Shown here one piece after another: positions 35,071 to 43,924 of a stretch of 64,000 bases of DNA. The notes under the pieces are model-generated. The model did no database searches. It saw only the letters and a program-made list of their open reading frames with translations, and was not told the origin of the DNA. A program made the translations under genes and the position numbers. Source of the stretch: Mucilaginibacter endophyticus (GTDB lineage Bacteria > Bacteroidota > Bacteroidia > Sphingobacteriales > Sphingobacteriaceae). The DNA is taken from contig NZ_QPCG01000008.1 of assembly GCF_003351025.1 (NCBI RefSeq), forward strand, positions 124,001 to 188,000. Direction: 5' to 3'. Numbering within the stretch: the first letter of the stretch is position 1; the number at the start of each line of letters is the position of its first letter.

Positions 35071-36327
35071 ATGAGTGTTTCGTTATTAGCTCAAAATTTA
35101 CATGGCTCGGAGATCATCAAGATAGCCGGCGAGATCAATGAATTAAAAAGACAAGGCCAAAATATCGCCAACCTTACTATCGGCGATTTCGACTCAAATA
35201 TTTATCCTATCCCTACCCCGTTAAAGGATAAGATCATTGATGCCTATAATCATAACCAAACCAACTACCCTGCTGCCGATGGTATGCTTGACCTGCGTCA
35301 GAGTGTAAGCGGCTTTTTGAAAAGAAGCTTAGGTCTTGATTATGCTCCAAATCAGATCCTGATCTCTGGCGGCTCACGCCCGTTGATTTATTCTATATTT
35401 TTAGCGGTAGTTAACCCGGGCGAGAAAGTGGTTTTCCCTGCTCCGTCATGGAACAATAACCACTACAGTGATCTGTTAAACGCAGATGCGGTGATCATCC
35501 CGACTGCTCCGGAAAATAATTTCATGCCTACGGCAGATGATATCCGTCCGCATTTAAAAGGAGCGGCATTACTGGCCCTGTGTTCGCCTTTGAACCCAAC
35601 CGGTACTATGTTCAGTAAAAAAGATCTGGAAGAGATCTGCGACCTTGTAATTGCCGAAAACAAGAGCCGAGCTGCCGGTGAAAAACCATTGTATTTACTG
35701 TACGATCAAATCTACTCGCAATTAACCTTTGGCGAGCATAAACATTATGATCCGGTAACCCTTCGCCCTGAATTAAAAGATTACACCATTTTTGTTGATG
35801 GCGGTTCAAAATGTTTTGCAGCTACCGGTGTACGTGTAGGCTGGGGTTTTGGTCCGGAGTTGGTTATCGAAAACATGAAGGCTATTGTAGGCCACATGGG
35901 TGCATGGTCGCCAAAGCCAGAGCAAATGGCCATGGCTAAATTTTTAACCAATGAGGCTGATGTAAATAGCTATCTTGATGATCTTAAAGAAAAGATCCAG
36001 GCCAGCCTTACCGCCCTGCATGAAGGTTTCCAGGAAATGAAAGCCGGAGGATTGAACGTTGATTCAATTGAACCGATGGGCGCGATTTACCTGACCCTGA
36101 AAATTGACTACAGCGGCAAAACCACGCCTGACGGAAAAGTGCTGAAAGATTCGGCAGATATTAACTTTTACCTGATCAAAGAAGCGGGAGCGGCATTTGT
36201 GCCATTCTCGGCTTTTGGTACCGGCGATGACGTAAACTGGTTCCGTGCTTCGGTTGGTGCTACGCCACTTAACGAAATTGAAGCTTTGATACCAAGGGTA
36301 AAAGCTGCACTGGAAAAATTGAAGTAA
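35071..36327 (+). CDS. PLP-dependent aminotransferase class I/II
   Basis: 418 residues. Fold type I aminotransferase: SPLNPTGTM near residues 172-180 binds the substrate carboxylate side, and DGGSKCFAATGVRVGW contains the Schiff-base lysine Lys247. YDQIYSQLTF supplies the cofactor-binding Asp/Tyr. The best guess is an aspartate- or aromatic-type aminotransferase of amino acid metabolism. Substrate is not certain. Confidence 0.88.
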   Translation: MSVSLLAQNLHGSEIIKIAGEINELKRQGQNIANLTIGDFDSNIYPIPTPLKDKIIDAYNHNQTNYPAADGMLDLRQSVSGFLKRSLGLDYAPNQILISGGSRPLIYSIFLAVVNPGEKVVFPAPSWNNNHYSDLLNADAVIIPTAPENNFMPTADDIRPHLKGAALLALCSPLNPTGTMFSKKDLEEICDLVIAENKSRAAGEKPLYLLYDQIYSQLTFGEHKHYDPVTLRPELKDYTIFVDGGSKCFAATGVRVGWGFGPELVIENMKAIVGHMGAWSPKPEQMAMAKFLTNEADVNSYLDDLKEKIQASLTALHEGFQEMKAGGLNVDSIEPMGAIYLTLKIDYSGKTTPDGKVLKDSADINFYLIKEAGAAFVPFSAFGTGDDVNWFRASVGATPLNEIEALIPRVKAALEKLK

Positions 36328-36385
36328 ACTTTGGGGCAGGAGCATTTTTCCGCTACTTTCAACCAACCAGTATGGTTTCATGCAC

Positions 36386-36540
36386 CATAGGTGTTGCCTG
36401 TTTGTAGCACGAATAAAAAATAGCTTTTTGCGCCGGTAGGTGCTACCCTTCCGGTTTTATCAGGAAAATTTAGGGTAACCTCTACGAGGCAAAAAGATTA
36501 TATGGTGTTGTTTCTACAAATAGGTATCCCCTCCGGGGAA
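36386..36540. repeat. Degenerate inverted-repeat element
   Basis: AGGTGTTGCCTGTTTGTAG on the left faces TTTCTACAAATAGGTATCCC on the right, and an inner pair TTTTTGCGCC...GCTACCCT faces AGGGTAACC...GGCAAAAAG. The arms are only partly complementary. It occupies the 307-bp gap between the convergent aminotransferase and lspA genes, with a terminator on its right side. Confidence 0.55.
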
Positions 36541-36582
36541 TCAGAAAATATAATAGTGCGATATGGTTATATCGCAGTTCAA

Positions 36583-36613
36583 CAAAAAAAGCCGCTCATC
36601 GCGGCTTTTTTTA
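36583..36613. terminator. Bidirectional terminator (aminotransferase / lspA operon)
   Basis: GCCGC/GCGGC stem with a short ATCA-containing loop, flanked by A7 on the left and T7 on the right, between convergent genes. Confidence 0.9.
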
Positions 36614-36634
36614 TATATCAAGTTTATTAGAAAT

Positions 36635-37240
36635 CTATTCCTCAACCATCTCGCTGTTGGGACTGGCTATTTCGGGCTTTTCGTGTTTAAAATAGCGTTT
36701 CTGGTACAGTAATATCATAATTACGCCCACACAGATGGATGCATCGGCAAGGTTAAATATCGGCCTGAAAAACTCAAACGATTCGCCCGCCCAAAACGGG
36801 AACCACGAAGGATATGTACCCTGTAACAGCGGAAAGTAAAACATATCAACAACCTTACCGTGAAACAAAGGGGCATATTTATACATCAAGCCATAAAAGG
36901 TCGAATCGATAATATTACCCATAGCGCCGGCTAAAATAAGCGCCACGTTCATGATAAGGCCGCGATGGTATTTGTGTTTAATTAAATAAACAAGGGTGTA
37001 AATTATACCACAAACCGCAACAATACGAAACAGCGTTAAAGCCAGTTTACCCGCATCGCCGCCCCACTCTAAGCCAAAGGCCATGCCATTGTTTTCGGTA
37101 TAACGCAACATGCCCCGGCTTCCCAGCAGGTGAATTTCTTCGCCCATGTGCATATGCGCCCGAACCCAGGTTTTGATGATCTGGTCGGCAAGGATGATAA
37201 AAGCAGCAGTTAAAAAAGGTTTGGTATAAGCAGCCTTCAT
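36635..37240 (-). CDS. lspA: Lipoprotein signal peptidase (signal peptidase II)
   Basis: 201 residues, four membrane helices. The two catalytic aspartates are in GAMGNIIDS and FNLADASI. It cuts the signal peptides of prolipoproteins after lipid addition, at the inner membrane; several lipoproteins in this window are expected substrates. Compared with enterobacterial LspA (about 165 residues) it has an insert around residues 115-145, usual for Bacteroidota. It is the last gene of the ileS-DksA-lspA operon, directly after the DksA-like gene. Confidence 0.93.
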   Translation of the reverse strand: MKAAYTKPFLTAAFIILADQIIKTWVRAHMHMGEEIHLLGSRGMLRYTENNGMAFGLEWGGDAGKLALTLFRIVAVCGIIYTLVYLIKHKYHRGLIMNVALILAGAMGNIIDSTFYGLMYKYAPLFHGKVVDMFYFPLLQGTYPSWFPFWAGESFEFFRPIFNLADASICVGVIMILLYQKRYFKHEKPEIASPNSEMVEE

Positions 37241-37624
37241 TTATTGCTTTAATTTAGCTTCCATTGAAAGGGTAGTGTGCGGAACGGCACGTAAACGCTC
37301 TTTCGGGATCAGCTTGCCTGTTTCGCGGCAAACACCGTAAGTTTTATTTTCAATACGTACAAGCGCGGCTTCAAGCTGCTCAATAAATTTTTTCTGACGC
37401 GCGGCCAATTGGTTTATCTGCTCTTTTTCAAGCGTGGCCGAACCATCTTCTAATGTTTTGTAAGTACCGGCAGTATCATCGGTGCCGTTGGCATTAGGCG
37501 AACTCAATGACGTTGCCAATGAGTTTAATTCCTCGCGGGCAATGCGCATTTTATCCAGGATAATCCCTTTAAATTCTTGCAGGTCAGCTTCAGAATATCT
37601 GGTTTTTTCTTGTTCTTGTTTCAT
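37241..37624 (-). CDS. TraR/DksA family protein
   Basis: 127 residues. A long N-terminal coiled coil (residues 10-80) is followed by the DksA-type C-terminal motif YGVCRETGKLIPKERLRAVP. Only one of the four zinc cysteines of classical DksA is kept (CRETG), as is common in Bacteroidota members. Family members bind RNA polymerase in the secondary channel and tune transcription. Its ATG overlaps the ileS stop codon by one base. Calling it dksA would go beyond the evidence. Confidence 0.85.
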   Translation of the reverse strand: MKQEQEKTRYSEADLQEFKGIILDKMRIAREELNSLATSLSSPNANGTDDTAGTYKTLEDGSATLEKEQINQLAARQKKFIEQLEAALVRIENKTYGVCRETGKLIPKERLRAVPHTTLSMEAKLKQ

Positions 37625-40600
37625 TATACTTTACTAATAGCAATCAATATTTCTTGTTCGTCAATTGTAACAGGTTCACCCACGGTAATGTCATCCACAA
37701 ACACAATGCTGTCGGCCAAAATTTCGGCGCAAATATAGGTTAAATTGTTCTCCACGGCCGCTCTGATCACCGGGTTGCTGCTTAGCTGCACGTTTATCCT
37801 ATCAGTTACTTCAAATCCTTTGGTCTTACGCATATTCTGCACACGGTTGATAAACTCGCGCGAAATGCCTTCCTGTTTTAATTCGTTGGTTATGGTAACA
37901 TCTAAAGCCACGGTTAGTTTTCCCAAATTTGCAACCTGCCATCCGGGAACGTCTTCGGCTATGATTTCTACGTCGGTAGCTAATACTTCGTATTTGCCAT
38001 CAAGTACAAGGATATTGCCGTTAGTTTCTAACGCGGCGATATCATCCTGGGTGAAATTTGTGATGGCTTCGGCTACAACTTTCATATCCTTACCTACTTT
38101 TTGGCCTAAGGCCTTAAAGTTTGGCTTTATTTTCTTTTTGATGAAACCTGCGGTATCGGTAATATACTCAATATCCTTAATGTTAGTTTCAGACAAAATA
38201 AGGTCCTTAACCTGCTCAACGTGTAATTTAAAGCTTTTATCCAGTATTGGCAATAAAATTTTGCTCAAAGGCTGGCGTACGTTGATATTCACCTTTTTAC
38301 GTAATGAAAGCGTTAGTGATGAAACATCCTGTGCAAGCTGCATACGCTCTTCCAGCTCGGCGTCAACCAGTGCGCTGTTGTACTCAGGGAAATAAGCCAG
38401 GTGTACTGACTCAAACTCTTCTTTTCCGGTAACAGCGTTCAGATCGCAATATAACCTGTCGGCAAAGAACGGCGCTATTGGCGACATCAGTTTGCTGATA
38501 GCTATCAAGCAGGTATATAAAGTTTGATAAGCCGAAAGCTTATCTTCAGAATCATCTGATTTCCAGAAACGGCGACGGCTTAAACGGATAAACCAGTTGC
38601 TGAAATGCACATCCACAAATTCCTGGATAGCACGGGCTGCCTTAGTAGGTTCAAAATCGGCATAGTAACCGTCAACCTCTTTGCTCAGTGTGTTTAGCAG
38701 GGATATGATCCAACGGTCAATCTCCGGACGTTTGCTGTGCTCTATTTCAGGCTCACTATAAGTGAACTTATCAATATTGGCATATAATGTAAAGAACGAG
38801 TAAGTGTTGTACAGCGTACCAAAAAACTTACGCCTAACTTCATCTATACCTTCTTCATTGAATTTAAGGTTATCCCATGGCGATGCATTGCTGATCATGT
38901 ACCAGCGGGCAGCATCGGCACCATATTTTTCGATGGTAGCGAAGGGATCAACGGCATTGCCTAAACGTTTAGACATTTTGTTGCCGTTTTTATCCAGTAC
39001 CAGGCCGTTTGAAACCACGTTTTTAAACGCGATACCTTTATTGCCCACCTGTTCGTTGATAGCTTTTACCTCATCGCTTGCTTCGCTTAGCATTACGGCT
39101 ATAGCGTGCAGGGTGAAGAACCAGCCGCGGGTTTGGTCAACACCTTCGGCAATGAAATCGGCAGGGTAAGCGTTTTTAAACTCTTCCCGGCCTTCAAACG
39201 GGAAATGCCATTGTGCATAAGGCATAGCGCCCGAATCAAACCAAACGTCAATCAGGTCGGGCTCACGGAACATTTTGTTACCGGTTGACGATACTAAAAC
39301 AACATCATCAACATAAGGGCGGTGCATATCTTCCAACGTAAAGCCTTCGGGCATAAAACCGGCTTTGACTGATTTTTCGATCTCGGCATTTAGCTCGGCA
39401 ATTGAGCCTATGCAAATCTCTTCGGCGCCGTTTTCCTCGCGCCAGATAGGCAGCGGGGTACCCCAGTAGCGTGAACGCGAAAGGTTCCAGTCAACCAGGT
39501 TTTCCAGCCAGTTGCCAAAGCGGCCTGTGCCGGTTGATTCAGGTTTCCAGTTGATTGTTTTGTTCAATTCCACCATTTTATCCTTAACCGCTGTGGTACG
39601 GATAAACCAGCTGTCAAGCGGATAATATAATATCGGCTCGTCGCTGCGCCATGAGTGCGGGTAGCTGTGTTCGTATTTCTTAACGTCAAACGCGCGGTTC
39701 TCGGTTTTTAATTTAATAGAGATCAGTACGTCGGTTGGTTTAAAACCTTCTTCGGCACGTTCAGCATCAGTATAATATTCTTCTTTAACGTAACGGCCGG
39801 CGTAATCGGTAACCTCGTCAACAAAACGGCCCTGTTTGTTCACTAAAGGAACATCTTTGCCTGTTTCGTCTTTCACCATTACCGATGGTACGTTGTTTTC
39901 CTTACAGGCCCTGAAGTCATCCGCGCCAAAAACAGACGCGGTGTGTACAATACCGGTACCATCTTCGGTAGTAACGAAATCAGCAGGGATAACACGGAAA
40001 GCGTTTTTCTCCAGGTCTTCGTTAGTTACGTAAGGCATCAGTTGCTCGTAGTGGATCCCCACTAATTCTTCACCTAATATGTAACCTGTCTTTAATCCTT
40101 TCCTATCGTAAAAGAATGGAATAAGTTTATTGGAAGGATTGTATCTTAGTTCAGATTCATCATTTACAACAAATCCATTATTCCCTCCTAATAATTTCAG
40201 AACCAACGCATCTGCAAGTATTACTGTTATAGGAAGACCGGTATACCTATTAAATGTTTTAATTTTAACATATCTAATGTCTGGACCTACCGCTAAAGCA
40301 CAGTTTGATGGCAGAGTCCACGGCGTAGTTGTCCAGGCCAGGATAAATACCTCTGTATCTATGCCATTAAACAAAAACTCCGAATCCCCATCGCGTTTAA
40401 CTTTAAACTGCGCGGTTATGGTGGTATCCTTCACCATTTTGTAGGTACCTGGCTGGTTAAGCTCATGCGAGCTCAAACCGGTGCCCGATTTTGGCGAGTA
40501 TGGCTGTACGGTATAACCTTTGTACAGCATATCTTTTTTATGCAGTTCCTTCAGGATCCACCAAAGGCTTTCAATGTATTCGTTTTTATAAGTGATGTAC

Positions 40601-41037
40601 GGATCGTTCAGGTCAACCCAGTAACCCATTTTCTCGGTCAGGTCGTTCCAAACGTCGGTATAGCGCATTACCTCCTTGCGGCAGGCATCGTTATAATCTT
40701 TTACACTTATTTTTTTGCCGATATCATCTTTAGTGATGCCCAAAGCTTTTTCAACGGCAAGCTCAATAGGCAAACCGTGGGTGTCCCAGCCGCCTTTACG
40801 TTTTACCTGGTAGCCTTTAAGGGTTTTGTAACGGCAAAAAATATCTTTAATAGAACGCGCCATTACGTGGTGAATACCGGGCATACCGTTAGCGCTCGGC
40901 GGCCCTTCATAAAAAGTATAAGGGTTACCCGCCGGACGGCTGGTAATGCTTTTCTCGAAAATATTTTTCTGTTTCCAGAAGTCCAGTATCTCTTTGCCGG
41001 TTTGCGATAAATTTAACTGCTTATATTCCTTGTACAT
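37624..41037 (-). CDS. ileS: Isoleucyl-tRNA synthetase
   Basis: 1137 residues. The class I HIGH motif is present as GIHHVMAR with PPSANGMPG before it, and the KMSKS loop reads KMSKR. The long length, the KMSKR form and the lack of a C-terminal zinc finger place it in the eukaryote-like type 2 group, which is often naturally mupirocin tolerant. It charges tRNA-Ile in the cytoplasm, with an editing domain (CP1, about residues 190-400) that removes valine. First gene of a three-gene operon. Confidence 0.95.
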   Translation of the reverse strand: MYKEYKQLNLSQTGKEILDFWKQKNIFEKSITSRPAGNPYTFYEGPPSANGMPGIHHVMARSIKDIFCRYKTLKGYQVKRKGGWDTHGLPIELAVEKALGITKDDIGKKISVKDYNDACRKEVMRYTDVWNDLTEKMGYWVDLNDPYITYKNEYIESLWWILKELHKKDMLYKGYTVQPYSPKSGTGLSSHELNQPGTYKMVKDTTITAQFKVKRDGDSEFLFNGIDTEVFILAWTTTPWTLPSNCALAVGPDIRYVKIKTFNRYTGLPITVILADALVLKLLGGNNGFVVNDESELRYNPSNKLIPFFYDRKGLKTGYILGEELVGIHYEQLMPYVTNEDLEKNAFRVIPADFVTTEDGTGIVHTASVFGADDFRACKENNVPSVMVKDETGKDVPLVNKQGRFVDEVTDYAGRYVKEEYYTDAERAEEGFKPTDVLISIKLKTENRAFDVKKYEHSYPHSWRSDEPILYYPLDSWFIRTTAVKDKMVELNKTINWKPESTGTGRFGNWLENLVDWNLSRSRYWGTPLPIWREENGAEEICIGSIAELNAEIEKSVKAGFMPEGFTLEDMHRPYVDDVVLVSSTGNKMFREPDLIDVWFDSGAMPYAQWHFPFEGREEFKNAYPADFIAEGVDQTRGWFFTLHAIAVMLSEASDEVKAINEQVGNKGIAFKNVVSNGLVLDKNGNKMSKRLGNAVDPFATIEKYGADAARWYMISNASPWDNLKFNEEGIDEVRRKFFGTLYNTYSFFTLYANIDKFTYSEPEIEHSKRPEIDRWIISLLNTLSKEVDGYYADFEPTKAARAIQEFVDVHFSNWFIRLSRRRFWKSDDSEDKLSAYQTLYTCLIAISKLMSPIAPFFADRLYCDLNAVTGKEEFESVHLAYFPEYNSALVDAELEERMQLAQDVSSLTLSLRKKVNINVRQPLSKILLPILDKSFKLHVEQVKDLILSETNIKDIEYITDTAGFIKKKIKPNFKALGQKVGKDMKVVAEAITNFTQDDIAALETNGNILVLDGKYEVLATDVEIIAEDVPGWQVANLGKLTVALDVTITNELKQEGISREFINRVQNMRKTKGFEVTDRINVQLSSNPVIRAAVENNLTYICAEILADSIVFVDDITVGEPVTIDEQEILIAISKV

Positions 41038-41109
41038 CTATTATTTCACCTCGTTTTTAAGAGGTTGCAAAAATACAGAAATTAAAAATGATTTTTTTAA
41101 TTTACGCCG

Positions 41110-41304
41110 ATGAAAAATAAAGCAAAACGCTCTGTTTATCTTTTATTAATAGGTATTATCCTGTTTTCGGCAGGGATGGCCATTCCCAGTGGCCCGGCCG
41201 AGAATTGGGACGATTACGCGCGCGGTGCCGGCGCCGGATTATTCATTGCTGGTTTTATAGGTCTGGTGACCTGTTTAATTGAGGTTGTGAAGGAAAATAA
41301 GTAA
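41110..41304 (+). CDS. Small two-helix membrane protein
   Basis: 64 residues: basic N-terminus, a membrane helix at 8-26, a short polar loop (PAENWDDYARG) and a second helix at 43-60. No family recognised. It is divergent from ileS, and its start codon lies 72 bp from that of ileS. The compact, clean topology supports a real gene. Confidence 0.6.
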   Translation: MKNKAKRSVYLLLIGIILFSAGMAIPSGPAENWDDYARGAGAGLFIAGFIGLVTCLIEVVKENK

Positions 41305-41322
41305 ATCATAAGTCCCGGGTTC

Positions 41323-41487
41323 TAAGTCGTAAGTTCTAAGTCTCAAGTCGTAAGTTCAAAGTCGGATATGTTATTAAATGGCCTAGCTCAGATTTGTGGG
41401 GGGTATTTTGGGTTGTTAAGTTTCTGGTATACAGCATGTAATGTTGATAAACAAGACTTAAGACTAAAAACTTCAGACTTAATACTT
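41323..41487. repeat. Opposed clusters of AAGTCNN heptamer repeats
   Basis: Six heptamers of the type TAAGTCG/TAAGTTC run from 41323 to 41364, and five of the reverse-complement type (AAGACTT, AAGACTA, AAAACTT, CAGACTT, AATACTT) run from 41453 to 41487. It is the same architecture as at 34847-35032 but with a different heptamer. The rest of the gap 41305-41843 holds a terminator and AT-rich sequence without a gene. Confidence 0.75.
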
Positions 41488-41548
41488 TTTTACGCTTGTT
41501 TAAACACTAAAACTTTAGTTGATGCGTTATTGATAAGATTAAAAAATA

Positions 41549-41581
41549 AAAGCCTCCTTGCACTCGCTGCTTGGAGGCTTT
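41549..41581. terminator. Bidirectional terminator
   Basis: Stem AAAGCCTCC/GGAGGCTTT with a 15-nt loop, between the small membrane gene and the kinase gene, which end facing each other. Confidence 0.8.
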
Positions 41582-41843
41582 AAACCTAAACCTTATCACA
41601 AATCAAGGTGGTAACCTTGTATTGAAATAGCTGCAAATCTAATACATGGATTGTTAAAATCAAAAAAAAACCGACGAATAGGATAAATGTATCGATGGAT
41701 TGGCAAAAATTATCATTTTTCGTTCAAATATTTCTAAAAAAGCAATACGTTGGGTTACTTTCTAATCTTCCATATTAGGAGAAAAGGTTAAGAGGGGTGT
41801 AAATACCTCTTAAAACTTACGGAAGTATACGGGCTTTTGCAGG

Positions 41844-43145
41844 TTATTTTAATCCGGCGACCTGAGATCTTATCTGGTAAAATAAAGGACGGTTCTCCAT
41901 GTTCTCATTCATACATGCGTCCCTAAGCTCTTCAAGTTTTAATACTAACAGCGAATCTACTTCATTGCACAAACTTATAAGGTCATCAAGTAAACAGCCA
42001 TATGCCCGTACTTCCAGCGATTCAAGCTTTTTTGCGGTTTCCGTATCCGAATGATCATAAAAGCAGGCCGCGCCAAAGTCGCTGAATAGGGTATTAGCAT
42101 CATCATCAACCAAAATGTTATGGGCGTACAGGTCGCTGTGCATAATGCCTTTGCTGTGCAGGTGCTCCGCTACAGATGCAATGGTTCCTGCAATTTTTAA
42201 AATATGAACAGGTGAAAGGCCCATACCGGTTTTAAAAACATCCCGCGTACAGCTTACCAGGCTGGGTGGCATGCCCAGGTTGTAAAAAGTTTGTGGTATG
42301 AGTTTCATCACCAACCCTTTTTTGCCTTCGGGGTGATTGCTGATCTGACCAATCAGTTCTACCAGTCCTTCATGATTACCCGCGGTGATACAGGCGTTCA
42401 TTTCGTCCTCTGGCAGGCCATCGCTGGTAACTGCTCCTTTAAATATTTTAACCGCAACCTCGCTAATTTCATGATTGTGGTTCCAGGTAGCTTTAGAGAT
42501 AATTCCCGAAGCCCCTTCACCAAGCAACTGGTTAATTTCCAGTTCGTGGCTGTCAATCAACTCAAGCGGCTGAACTATTGGTTTGTAGCTAAACGGATTA
42601 CCCGAAAAAGCCAGCCATGATAGTTTAGGCATAGACAAGAGCCACTCAGGAAACTCATTTAACTGATTAGCAGAGATCCGGAGCAATTCCAGGTTACGAC
42701 AATTGGCAAGTGAAACTGGTAATTCGGTTAATTTGTTGCCTGCAAGCATTAGTTTCTGCATCCTGCTGCAATTGCCTATTTCGGCAGGTAATTCGGCAAT
42801 GCTGTTGTTGGTAAGAATAAACCAGCGAAGATTTGGATTAACCGAGGCCGGTGGTACAGTTTCTATCCGGTTTGATTTGAAGCCCACAATATCCAGCAAG
42901 GGGCAATCGGCCAGTACTTCGGGCAAAACCGTAAATTGGTTTTCTGAACAGAAAAAAATCTTCAGTTTTTTGAGCCTGCCAAAATCTGCAGGTAACGAGC
43001 TCAGGTTATTGAAGGAGAGATCAAGATACTCCAACGTATCTGCCAATTCAAAAATCTCGACCGGAAAGCTTGAAAGTTGTTCAGATAGCTTAAGTGATAC
43101 GGCTCCTTTTAGCTCTCCGTTTTGTAACTGCTTTAATGTTTGCAT
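41844..43145 (-). CDS. LRR protein with C-terminal protein kinase domain
   Basis: 433 residues from the ATG at 43145; a TTG lies upstream in frame. Residues 20-195 hold about eight leucine-rich repeats of 22-24 residues (pattern LxxLDLSFNNLSSLP, LAGNKLTELP). Residues 205-430 form a Ser/Thr-type kinase domain: glycine loop LGEGASG, VAVK lysine, catalytic loop HSDLYAHN (His-Ser-Asp instead of His-Arg-Asp) and DFG in SDFGAACF. LRR-kinase fusions occur in Pseudomonas and Bacteroidota. It has no signal peptide, so it acts in the cytoplasm. Partners are unknown. Confidence 0.88.
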   Translation of the reverse strand: MQTLKQLQNGELKGAVSLKLSEQLSSFPVEIFELADTLEYLDLSFNNLSSLPADFGRLKKLKIFFCSENQFTVLPEVLADCPLLDIVGFKSNRIETVPPASVNPNLRWFILTNNSIAELPAEIGNCSRMQKLMLAGNKLTELPVSLANCRNLELLRISANQLNEFPEWLLSMPKLSWLAFSGNPFSYKPIVQPLELIDSHELEINQLLGEGASGIISKATWNHNHEISEVAVKIFKGAVTSDGLPEDEMNACITAGNHEGLVELIGQISNHPEGKKGLVMKLIPQTFYNLGMPPSLVSCTRDVFKTGMGLSPVHILKIAGTIASVAEHLHSKGIMHSDLYAHNILVDDDANTLFSDFGAACFYDHSDTETAKKLESLEVRAYGCLLDDLISLCNEVDSLLVLKLEELRDACMNENMENRPLFYQIRSQVAGLK

Positions 43146-43323
43146 AGACTGAGGCAAAAGAACAAAAAAAGCCTAATATTTAAGTTAGTTCCGATGGAAA
43201 CTACAGCAACCTTAAGCCAAGTGCCCGGGTGTACGTAACAAATAAGATGGATTTCCGAAGTACATCGATAGTAGATACTTTTCCTTTTAATCGGTCGTTT
43301 GTTGCGAAAACCCTAATACGTTT

Positions 43324-43572
43324 ATGCATAAGAAAGTGCAGCTGGCACATATCCGTTATAATACAAACAGCAACGGCCAAACCGAATGCTGGCGCCTTGT
43401 ACTCGACGGCGAAGAGATCCTGGTAGAATCTGTTCAGATACAGGCACCGGTTTTTACTTCAAGAGACTGGATTGAACCAATCGGTCAGTTTAAGCACCAT
43501 ATATCAGTAAAAGATTGTGACGTTGTCGTAAGTGATGACGGTGATGCTGTCATTACAGAACATAAAGTTTGA
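43324..43572 (+). CDS. Small conserved-looking hypothetical protein
   Basis: 82 residues, beta-rich and acidic at the C-terminus (DCDVVVSDDGDAVI). It has no signal and no known motif. Balanced amino acid usage and the absence of a competing frame support it. It stands alone between the kinase and a palindromic repeat. Confidence 0.6.
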   Translation: MHKKVQLAHIRYNTNSNGQTECWRLVLDGEEILVESVQIQAPVFTSRDWIEPIGQFKHHISVKDCDVVVSDDGDAVITEHKV

Positions 43573-43635
43573 TTTGGATTTGATAGTCGATTCAGCTGTT
43601 TCTTAAGAAGCCATTTAAAATAAAAATTATTCATA

Positions 43636-43756
43636 GCCGTTGGTTTTAACCAACGGAAAAAAGCTAAAAGGTCTTGGCTTTAGCCTAATTTACAATCGGA
43701 TTTAGGCTAAAGCCATCTTGCGGTTACTCATTATCCCGTTGGTTAAAACCAACGGC
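43636..43756. repeat. 121-bp inverted-repeat element
   Basis: Each end is a hairpin: CCGTTGGTTTTAACCAACGG at 43637-43656 and CCGTTGGTTAAAACCAACGG at 43736-43755. Inside, GGCTTTAGCCTAA faces TTAGGCTAAAGCC. It lies in the 352-bp gap before the M17-like gene, which otherwise contains AT-rich leader sequence. Confidence 0.8.
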
Positions 43757-43924
43757 AATGAAGTTTTGCTTGCTTGTAATCTGCATTTATAGATTTTAAA
43801 CAGCTCCTAAGAGATCTTGTATTTCTTAATCTACATCATTTTATTGTTTTGTCGTTTTACCCAATTTTGATTTATCAGCAAAGGATCAAAATATAATACT
43901 TCAATCAATTTAAATATCTACTTT

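Noticed and set aside
41368..41583. 71-codon plus-strand frame
   Set aside because: It crosses the heptamer repeats and the terminator hairpin, so it is not a plausible protein.
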